The notes beneath the pieces were generated by a model. The model did not search any database. It saw nothing but the letters and a program-made list of their open reading frames with translations, and was not told the origin of the DNA. Made by a program: the position numbers and the translations under genes. Shown one piece after another: positions 6,345-11,564 of a DNA stretch of 11,564 bases; the first letter of the stretch is position 1; each line of letters opens with the position of its first letter. This DNA is from Candidatus Thorarchaeota archaeon (GTDB lineage: Archaea; Asgardarchaeota; Thorarchaeia; Thorarchaeales; Thorarchaeaceae), in contig JAGSHP010000315.1 of assembly GCA_029855925.1 (NCBI GenBank), positions 1 to 11,564 of the forward strand, given 5' to 3'.

Positions 6345-7280
6345 GTGACACTACCCCAGCTTATCTGCATTCTGCGTGACATCCCAGAGGACCAGACAGA
6401 GTTCGTATACAAAGGAAAGAAGATCAAGACTGTGACATTGATTCACTGCATTGGGAGCCGACAGATAGAGGGAGTTCATGAGCCGAAGGGCGACAGGCTG
6501 AACACCTACTGTTCACGATACTGCTGCACTGCAAATCTTCGCATTGCGAACGAACTGAAGGACCGGTTCCCGAAGATTCACGTCTTCGACTTCTTCAGAG
6601 ACATCCGAACGCACGGCATTGGCCATGAGGCGTACTATGTCAATGCGAGCAAGAAGGATGTGATATTCCTCAAGTACCCTGATGAGGAACCTCCCATGGT
6701 CACTCTTGAAGACGAGGATATCCTGGTTCAGACAAAGGACATGCTCTCCAAGGGCCGCGAGGTGAGAACATCATCGGACTTGATCGTGTTGGTTGTCGGT
6801 ATGGAACCGGAACCCATTCCCGACCTCATCAAGATCTTCTCCCTGCCAACTGGCAAGGACGGATTCCTTCAGGAGGTGCATCCCAAGCTGAAGCCGGTGG
6901 AGACCTCCGTGGACGGAATCTTCATCGCAGGAACCGCACAGGCTCCGATGGACTCAACGGAGTCAATCGCATCAGCCTCTGCTGCTGCCAGTAAGGCTGC
7001 GAGCATCCTGACAAAGGACCAGATTGCCCTCAATCCGTTCATCGCGGAAATCGACCATGACAAGTGCGAGGGGCATGCTCTGTGCGTGGCTGAGTGCCCG
7101 TACGGCGCAATCTCGCTGGCCTCGGTCGGTGGTAAGAAGAAGGCAAAGGTCGAGCCATCGCTGTGTGTTGGATGTGGTGCCTGTGTCCCTGTGTGCCCCA
7201 CAAGGGCAATCACTCTGAAGGGATGGTCCCTTGACATGTACGAAGACATGGTCGCCGCCATGATAAAGGAGGTTGAATAG
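6345..7280 (+). CDS. hdrA: Long HdrA-like subunit (QmoB-like), C-terminal half after the TAG
   Basis: This is the in-phase continuation of the upstream HdrA half. If the gene is really split, the first possible start is GTG at 6345, with a GGTGAG motif at 6327-6332 (12-base spacing, rather long). In full-gene numbering it carries HCIGSR (387-392) and YCSRYCC (408-414), the counterparts of the Cys motifs in the short HdrA, and the FAD-binding close IFIAGTAQAPMDSTESI. It ends in a two-cluster ferredoxin domain: KCEGHALCVAECP (Cys594/600/604, with His597 where the second Cys is normally found) and CVGCGACVPVCP (Cys627/630/633/637). This tail would accept or donate electrons to a partner such as the membrane HdrC/E-like subunit. 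Alone it lacks the N-terminal half of the FAD fold, so it would need the upstream half to function. Confidence 0.85.
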   Translation: MTLPQLICILRDIPEDQTEFVYKGKKIKTVTLIHCIGSRQIEGVHEPKGDRLNTYCSRYCCTANLRIANELKDRFPKIHVFDFFRDIRTHGIGHEAYYVNASKKDVIFLKYPDEEPPMVTLEDEDILVQTKDMLSKGREVRTSSDLIVLVVGMEPEPIPDLIKIFSLPTGKDGFLQEVHPKLKPVETSVDGIFIAGTAQAPMDSTESIASASAAASKAASILTKDQIALNPFIAEIDHDKCEGHALCVAECPYGAISLASVGGKKKAKVEPSLCVGCGACVPVCPTRAITLKGWSLDMYEDMVAAMIKEVE

Positions 7281-7571
7281 ATGACAAAGGATCCTATTCA
7301 TCGAGAGAGACTGAAGGCGTTCAAGGAACGCATGCAGGAGAAGGGCTATCCCACTGAGGAACTCATGGCACGCCACAAATACTTCTCCAGACTTGTGAGA
7401 GAGGTAAAGAAGGCGATAGAGGCGGGGAACGATACGGTTCCCAAGATCATTGAGGCGCTTGACAACAAGTACCCCAGCCATGACGTGTTTGCGGCTGTGA
7501 CAGCACTACATCACTGGGCACAGCTGAAGGTTGCTGACAAGACGGATGAATATCCGAGTTATACATTCTGA
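7281..7571 (+). CDS. Small protein of unknown function inside the Hdr/Qmo-like cluster
   Basis: I do not recognise this 96-residue protein. It contains no cysteine, no signal peptide and no membrane segment. It is highly charged and predicted by eye to be mostly helical: a basic N-terminal helix (HRERLKAFKERMQEKG), a second helix (HKYFSRLVREVKKAIEAG), then KIIEALDNKYPSHDVFAAVTALHHWAQLK. It is certainly translated: a perfect AGGAGGT at 7267-7273 sits 7 bases before the ATG, inside the end of the HdrA gene, and its stop codon overlaps the GAGG used by the next gene. Lying between the long HdrA and the membrane subunit, it may be a structural or assembly subunit of the complex (inference). The last segment could instead be a small helix-turn-helix-like domain. 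Confidence 0.75.
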   Translation: MTKDPIHRERLKAFKERMQEKGYPTEELMARHKYFSRLVREVKKAIEAGNDTVPKIIEALDNKYPSHDVFAAVTALHHWAQLKVADKTDEYPSYTF

Positions 7572-7582
7572 GGCGAAGAATC

Positions 7583-8839
7583 ATGAGTCTTATTGAACTA
7601 GACCCCGACCTGCTCCAAGACATCAAGAAATACGGAGCGTTTGATGTCAGTGCATGCTTCAACTGCGGCACCTGTACAGCCATCTGTCCCTTGTCTGATG
7701 AGGATGGCGAGTTTCCAAGGTCAATCATCCGGCTGGCACAGCTGGGTGCGAAGGAAGAACTTCTTAACTCCAAAGAACTATGGCTCTGCTACTACTGCGG
7801 ACAGTGTTCAACCACCTGCCCGAGAGAGGCTGAACCAGGAGAGTTCATGGCTGCTGCCAGGAGATATGCAATCGCCCAGAACGACGTGACACGCATTTCA
7901 CGTGTAGTATACAAGTCAAAGGCTGCATACGTAGGGTTCCTCTCCCTACTCACGATTGTGGCTCTGTGGATCATGTGGCCTTACGCCGACTTCAGTGCAA
8001 CACTGCAACCAGGTATCAATCCCACTTGGATCTACTTTGATCCTGAGTTCGTGCACTGGGGTGGTCTTGTTGCTGGCGGAATATTCGCGGTGTGGATGGG
8101 TCTCTATTTCTTGGGGCTGTTCAGACATCTGATGCGGCAACTAAGACTGTATGGACCCGACTCGACAGGAGTATCGATATTCTCCAAACTGAAGATCTGG
8201 ATTGTGAGCCTCTTCAGAGTCGTCTTCACAGAGGTTCTGTACCAGCGCAGGTACGCCACCGACCAGGACACGAGTGTGCCCTTCAGAAGACGTAGATGGG
8301 TACTCCACATGTGCATGATGTGGGGATTCATTCTGCTATTTGCTTCAACCGTGATCAATTGGTTGACTAAGCCGATTGAGATAATGGTCCCAATCACGTA
8401 TCCAACGCACATTCTGGGAATTGCTGGTGGACTCTTGCTCGTATATGGTGCAACGCGGACAATGATCTTTCATGCTCGTAGGCGTGATGACAACTACTAC
8501 GGACACGCCACGTTCTCAGACTGGGTATTCCTTACCTTGACGAACCTGTTAGGAATCTCAGGATTTCTCCTAACACTAGATATCTACGTACCCACGTGGC
8601 AGCAATGGGCTGCGTACTTCAACATCTACATACCGGAATGGCAGACGTTCGCAGGTTACTTCATAATATTCCACTTGTTGATTGTTGGACTGTACATAGT
8701 ACTTGCGCCACTGAACAAGGGAGCCCACGCGTTCTACCGACCACTGACCCTCTGGGTCCATGAATATGGAAAGGGCATCAAAGCCCTGACCACTCCAGAA
8801 GAGGAGTCTTACACTGATGAGATTCCGATTCTGACCTAA
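7583..8839 (+). CDS. Membrane HdrC/HdrE fusion (QmoC-like, cytochrome b-type anchor)
   Basis: This 418-residue protein joins two modules. Residues ~20-100 are HdrC-like, with two [4Fe-4S] sites: CFNCGTCTAICP (Cys25/28/31/35) and CYYCGQCSTTCP (Cys69/72/75/79). From residue ~113 on it is a membrane domain of the HdrE/NarI kind with about six hydrophobic segments (near 114-132, 160-180, 240-259, 275-294, 312-332 and 355-376). His242, His276 and His364 lie in or next to these segments and are candidates for heme b ligands. The same fusion is known in QmoC of sulfate reducers, where it links cytoplasmic HdrA-like subunits to the quinone pool. It therefore anchors this cluster's complex to the membrane. 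The gene starts at ATG 7583, 11 bases after the preceding stop, with GAGG at 7570-7573. HdrB, the usual partner of HdrC, is absent. Confidence 0.92.
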   Translation: MSLIELDPDLLQDIKKYGAFDVSACFNCGTCTAICPLSDEDGEFPRSIIRLAQLGAKEELLNSKELWLCYYCGQCSTTCPREAEPGEFMAAARRYAIAQNDVTRISRVVYKSKAAYVGFLSLLTIVALWIMWPYADFSATLQPGINPTWIYFDPEFVHWGGLVAGGIFAVWMGLYFLGLFRHLMRQLRLYGPDSTGVSIFSKLKIWIVSLFRVVFTEVLYQRRYATDQDTSVPFRRRRWVLHMCMMWGFILLFASTVINWLTKPIEIMVPITYPTHILGIAGGLLLVYGATRTMIFHARRRDDNYYGHATFSDWVFLTLTNLLGISGFLLTLDIYVPTWQQWAAYFNIYIPEWQTFAGYFIIFHLLIVGLYIVLAPLNKGAHAFYRPLTLWVHEYGKGIKALTTPEEESYTDEIPILT

Positions 8840-8874
8840 AACAAACTACAACGAAAAAAGAGAGATGGAAAAAA

Positions 8875-9243
8875 ATGAGCGACACTGAAAAACTACTGAT
8901 AACCTCAACCCACGGAATAGACGATCCGGAGAGGTGCCTCCTCCCATTCATTGTTGGGAATGGTGCTCTGGCCCTTGACGTCGATGTCACAGTGTTCCTT
9001 CTTGGAAGCGCTGTTGACCTCGCAGTGAAAGGCAAGGCTGCTGAGATAGAACACCTCTCGGGAATGCCTGAGCCCAAGAAACTCATCGAAGATTTCTTTG
9101 CGCTTGGTGGTAAGGTTCTTCTCTGCGGTCCCTGCAGCAACCACAGGGGGATCAAGGACGAGGACCTCCTCGAGGGTGCCAAGATCGGCGGCGCTGCAGC
9201 GCTTGTGAGTCTTGCTCAAGAGGGAGCAACAATCGGTCTCTAA
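8875..9243 (+). CDS. DsrE/DsrF-family sulfurtransferase-like protein
   Basis: The 122-residue protein has the DsrE-type alpha/beta pattern: LLITSTHGIDDPERCLLPFIVGNGALALD at the start, VTVFLLGSAVDLAVKG in the middle, then KKLIEDFFALGGKVLLCGPCSNHRGI and a C-terminal AALVSL strand. Cys84 and Cys87 lie in the loop where DsrE-like proteins carry the persulfide-binding cysteine; Cys84 best fits that position. Cys21 is the only other cysteine. DsrE proteins exchange sulfur with TusA in sulfur oxidisers, and a tusA gene opens this cluster, so the two probably form a relay to or from the Hdr/Qmo-like complex (inference). The start is ATG 8875, with GAGAG about 10 bases upstream. The 35-base gap after the membrane subunit is A-rich and shows no terminator. 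It is the last plus-strand gene of the cluster. Confidence 0.88.
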   Translation: MSDTEKLLITSTHGIDDPERCLLPFIVGNGALALDVDVTVFLLGSAVDLAVKGKAAEIEHLSGMPEPKKLIEDFFALGGKVLLCGPCSNHRGIKDEDLLEGAKIGGAAALVSLAQEGATIGL

Positions 9244-9263
9244 GTCCAGTAGGATTACTGAAC
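9244..9263 (+). other. Stem-loop directly after the dsrE-like stop codon
   Basis: CAGTA (9247-9251) and TACTG (9256-9260) form a perfect 5-bp stem with a GGAT loop. GT and AC at the outer ends extend it across one mismatch. It begins on the base after the TAA, as does the stem-loop behind tusA. Confidence 0.35.
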
Positions 9264-9346
9264 GAGACCTCCCATAACTCGTCTAGAGGTGGCCCTTACC
9301 AGTTGCTCAGAGGCGATCTCCGGGCATCTGCAAGGGTCACTGCTCT

Positions 9347-9359
9347 TACTTTTTCTCTG
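9347..9359 (+). terminator. T-rich end of the redox operon
   Basis: The plus strand reads CTTACTTTTTCTC about 100 bases after the dsrE-like stop and just before the end of the convergent PLP-enzyme gene. A T5 tract of this kind is a weak archaeal terminator candidate. The complementary strand has no matching T-run for the convergent gene. Confidence 0.35.
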
Positions 9360-9364
9360 CAATA

Positions 9365-10327
9365 CTATGATTGCACTCTTGTATGCAGTTGATCAAAGAA
9401 GTCTGTGAGATCGATATTTCCCCCGCTCAGTATCACTCCCACTCGCTCTCCTGCGAACAGGTCCTTATGTGAGAGCAGCCCGGCCAATGGGACCGCACCG
9501 GACGGTTCAACTACGATCTTCATGCGTTCCCAGAGAAGCCGCATCGCCTCAATGATCTCCGCCTCCGAGACCGTGACTATGTCGTCCACCTTCTCGAGAA
9601 TGATTGGATAGTTGATCTTGCCAAGTGAGGTCCGCAGACCGTCCGCAATCGTCTGGGGGTTCACGCTCGGGACCCAAGTGCCACTCTTGTAACCAAGATA
9701 AGCGTCATCCGCATTCTTCGGTTCGACAGCGATCACACGAGTATCCGGGCTAAGTCCCTTGGTTGCGATAGCAGTTCCACTGAGTAGACCGCCACCGCCC
9801 ACTGGACATACCACAACATCGAGGTCGCTCACCTTCTCGATGAGCTCGAGAGCGGCGGTGCCTGCACCTGCAATGATTCGTTCGTTGTCATACGGATGAA
9901 TCAATAGAGAGCCAGTGCGCGCAATGATCTCATTGGTCGTGCTCTCCCGCGCCTCCAATGTGGGTTTGCAGAGAACGACCCTTGCGCCATACCCTCGTGT
10001 CGCCTCGATCTTGACACGTGCGGAGTTCTCAGGCATGACCACCGTGCATTTGATGTCCAAGAGTGAAGCCGCAAGAGCAAGCGCCTGAGCGTGATTGCCC
10101 GACGAGTGAGTGATGACGCCCAGCTCACGTTCTTCAGGAGTCATCTGATGGAGCGCATTGTAGGCTCCCCGAAATTTGAAAGCACCAGTCCTCTGAAAGT
10201 TCTCACACTTGAAGAAGACGCGAGCTCCGACCATTCGGTCAATGGTGCGGGAGGTCAGGACGAGCGTATCATGGGCAACACCCTTAACACGTTCATGGGC
10301 TGACAGGATGTCTTCAAGAGAGACCAT
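9365..10327 (-). CDS. PLP-dependent threonine/serine dehydratase or serine racemase
   Basis: A fold-type II PLP enzyme of 320 residues. Lys51 in TGAFKFRGA is the Schiff-base lysine. SSGNHAQ (75-81) binds the substrate carboxylate, GGGGLLSG (177-184) cradles the PLP phosphate, and SGGN (301-304) lies by the pyridine ring. There is no C-terminal ACT regulatory domain, so it is the short, catabolic TdcB-like form, which deaminates threonine to 2-oxobutyrate. EPKNADDAY has Glu202, Ala206 and Asp208 spaced as in the metal site of serine racemases, so serine racemase or dehydratase activity is an alternative. MVSLEDI at 10327 is the family-like start. An ATG at 10336 is also possible, and an AATATCC stretch about 26 bases upstream of it would suit a leaderless transcript. 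The open frame extends back to 10483, but that part looks noncoding. Confidence 0.92.
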   Translation of the reverse strand: MVSLEDILSAHERVKGVAHDTLVLTSRTIDRMVGARVFFKCENFQRTGAFKFRGAYNALHQMTPEERELGVITHSSGNHAQALALAASLLDIKCTVVMPENSARVKIEATRGYGARVVLCKPTLEARESTTNEIIARTGSLLIHPYDNERIIAGAGTAALELIEKVSDLDVVVCPVGGGGLLSGTAIATKGLSPDTRVIAVEPKNADDAYLGYKSGTWVPSVNPQTIADGLRTSLGKINYPIILEKVDDIVTVSEAEIIEAMRLLWERMKIVVEPSGAVPLAGLLSHKDLFAGERVGVILSGGNIDLTDFFDQLHTRVQS

Positions 10328-10336
10328 GAATCTCAT

Positions 10337-10598
10337 CGAATCGGAAGGTCGCGTTAAGGATATTGGTCGCTGCTTTTGCCATACGGGTATTGTGGGTCCA
10401 TGAACAAGCGTGAGCCTCAGCTTGACAGGTCGGGGTGTGTGTCGAACGGAAAGACGTTCTAACTCATGAAAATGGTCGACCACCCGTGCGAAAAATGGCG
10501 CGCGTCATGCCATCAAGGGATTCAAATATTGTCTTGACCATAAAAAATGAGAGTTTCATAAACGAAGACTTCATCCTCAAGTGTGTTGATGGTGGGAT
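10337..10598. promoter_or_regulatory. Divergent intergenic region between the PLP enzyme and the histidine kinase genes
   Basis: Promoters for both flanking genes should lie in these 262 bases. On the minus strand a CAATATCCTTAA stretch (complement of 10353-10364) could be the TATA region of the PLP-enzyme gene. On the plus strand an AT-rich ATAAAAAATGA (10540-10550) lies about 50 bases before the kinase start. The octamer AGTTTCAT, also found in the region upstream of tusA, occurs at 10552-10559. GGTGGG at 10591-10596 is a close-set ribosome binding site for the kinase. Confidence 0.3.
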
Positions 10599-11564
10599 AT
10601 GCAGAAGATCGTCTTTGTAAATCCTTCATTCGTCGTTGCCGTAGTTGTCATCATATTATTGCTGCTCGTTGTCTCCGCCATCTTTCTCACCTATCAGTAC
10701 GACAACAGAATGACGCTATGGGGAACAGGTTGGCTGATCATAACCCTTCTCGCTGGCCCCAGCATTGTTTATCCTTCCATTTCTGTGGATCTACTCGATG
10801 CAGCTGCGTTGTTGGGAATCACACTGGGTTCTACACTGATGCTCAATGGCTGTGTCCGTCCATCAAGACGGTTTCCCTTGTGGGCATATGGACTGACCCT
10901 CATCGGTGTACTTGTCTACGATGCTGTCGTGTTTCTCGCTCAAGTACTGACACGGATAGCATACATTCTTCCCGAGTTCTACGCAGGAGTCGTCGCACTC
11001 CTGTTACTCCGAGGATTGTGGAATCACTATCAGGACCATAGCTTTTTCTGGTGGTTCATCACCGTCGGTACACTTGGATGGACGTTAACAACATTGGGAG
11101 TCTCACTGCTTCTGGTAGCGCCAGAGAGCTGGATACTACCATACTTGGACATTCAGGCAGTGTCACTAAGCATGGTCGGTTTGGGCATCTTCGGTTGGTC
11201 AGTCGTGCTCTCTCACAAGAATCTGGAACAGCAGAACAACCTTGCAATACTCTTGGCCAGCGTGATCCACCACGACATTCGGAACTACATCCAGCTCATC
11301 CTACAGGCCTTGGAGCTGGCTCAGACGAAGGGAGGAAACGACAGGGAGTGGATAGAGACCGCCACTGAAGTCACCAGGAGCGTCAGCGCCTTTCTCGAGG
11401 AGGTGCGTGAGGTCACGAGCGAGATAGCAAGATATCGGAGGAGCGAGAAGGTGATTGACCTCACGAGTGTCATACACTCAGTCGGCCAACTGATTGGAAG
11501 GGTCTATGAGGACACACGCCTTCAGATAATCTTCGACCTTGACGAACCGCTCATGGTCTATTCC
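10599..11564 (+). CDS. Membrane sensor histidine kinase, N-terminal part only
   Basis: An open frame of 322 codons begins at ATG 10599 and runs off the window without a stop. The first ~205 residues are strongly hydrophobic, with about seven membrane segments (near 9-31, 43-60, 64-83, 95-116, 126-140, 150-173 and 187-204) and short loops, so the sensor is the membrane region itself, with no large external domain. A linker helix leads to the dimerisation/phosphoacceptor segment ASVIHHDIRNYIQLILQA, where His225 in the HDIRN motif is the expected phosphorylated residue. A long charged helix follows, and the segment after ~286 (IDLTSVIHSVGQLI ... LQIIFDLDE) looks like the start of the ATPase domain. 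N, G1 and G2 boxes lie beyond the window. GGTGGG at 10591-10596 supports the start. The signal and the response regulator are unknown. Confidence 0.85.
   Translation, partial: MQKIVFVNPSFVVAVVVIILLLLVVSAIFLTYQYDNRMTLWGTGWLIITLLAGPSIVYPSISVDLLDAAALLGITLGSTLMLNGCVRPSRRFPLWAYGLTLIGVLVYDAVVFLAQVLTRIAYILPEFYAGVVALLLLRGLWNHYQDHSFFWWFITVGTLGWTLTTLGVSLLLVAPESWILPYLDIQAVSLSMVGLGIFGWSVVLSHKNLEQQNNLAILLASVIHHDIRNYIQLILQALELAQTKGGNDREWIETATEVTRSVSAFLEEVREVTSEIARYRRSEKVIDLTSVIHSVGQLIGRVYEDTRLQIIFDLDEPLMVYS

Noticed and set aside
5286..7280. Genome-wide pyrrolysine recoding of TAG
   Set aside because: Several intact genes here end in TAG, and no pyl genes or amber tRNA are visible, so general recoding is not supported. 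Read-through at this one codon stays open as a finding.
6869..7481. Minus-strand open frames over the HdrA C-terminus and the small gene
   Set aside because: They oppose well-supported ferredoxin motifs and a gene with a perfect ribosome binding site, and they have no such site of their own.
10328..10483. In-frame N-terminal extension of the PLP enzyme
   Set aside because: The family N-terminus matches MVSLEDI at 10327; the upstream residues are atypical and the stretch behaves as an intergenic region.
10583..11368. Plus-strand open frames overlapping the histidine kinase
   Set aside because: They are out of phase with the 322-codon kinase frame, which has membrane segments and an H-box; their translations are Arg/Ser/Cys-rich, as expected of shadow frames.
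1..11564. tRNA, rRNA, CRISPR array or insertion sequence
   Set aside because: No cloverleaf-like segment, regularly spaced repeats, transposase motif or long terminal inverted repeats were found on reading both strands by eye.

Overview
The window looks archaeal. The heterodisulfide-reductase (Hdr) type redox genes, the MvhD-like protein, the archaeal-style thioredoxin N-terminus, the GGTG/GAGGT ribosome binding sites and the T-tract terminators all fit. A secreted protein whose mature part opens with a 'WGVSVGDLYTY' stretch suggests an uncultivated lineage such as Asgard/Thorarchaeota, but that is only a resemblance I recall, not a demonstrated placement. GC content is moderate, and nothing suggests a mobile element, CRISPR array, tRNA or rRNA.

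Layout. Bases 1-343 (minus) hold the N-terminal part of a secreted protein cut by the window edge. Bases 510-2294 (minus) encode a complete M3-family oligoendopeptidase F, with a hairpin/T-tract terminator behind it. Divergently, 2503-2946 encodes a thioredoxin with a WCRPC active site, followed by a terminator and a repeat-rich regulatory region (3009-3160).

The core is a co-directional cluster from 3207 to 9243: tusA, an MvhD-like iron-sulfur protein, a short HdrA (QmoA-like), a long HdrA (QmoB-like) interrupted by one in-frame TAG, an unrecognised 96-aa protein, a membrane HdrC/HdrE fusion (QmoC-like), and a DsrE-family protein. There is no HdrB. The natural reading is a membrane-anchored, flavin/FeS electron-transfer complex of the Qmo/Hdr type, served by two sulfur-carrier-type proteins (TusA and DsrE), i.e. 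a candidate sulfur-oxidising or sulfur-reducing module that exchanges electrons with a membrane quinone or methanophenazine-like carrier. The parts are recognisable; the combination and its substrate are inferred.

Downstream, 9365-10327 (minus) encodes a PLP enzyme of the threonine dehydratase/serine racemase family, convergent with the redox cluster. Bases 10599-11564 (plus) start a multi-pass membrane histidine kinase that runs off the window after its H-box.

The points most worth following up are the in-frame amber codon in the long HdrA, the Qmo-like complex joined to TusA and DsrE, the cysteine losses in the long HdrA, and the clustered TTTCA/TGAAA sites upstream of tusA. No gene-free stretch exceeds 300 bases.
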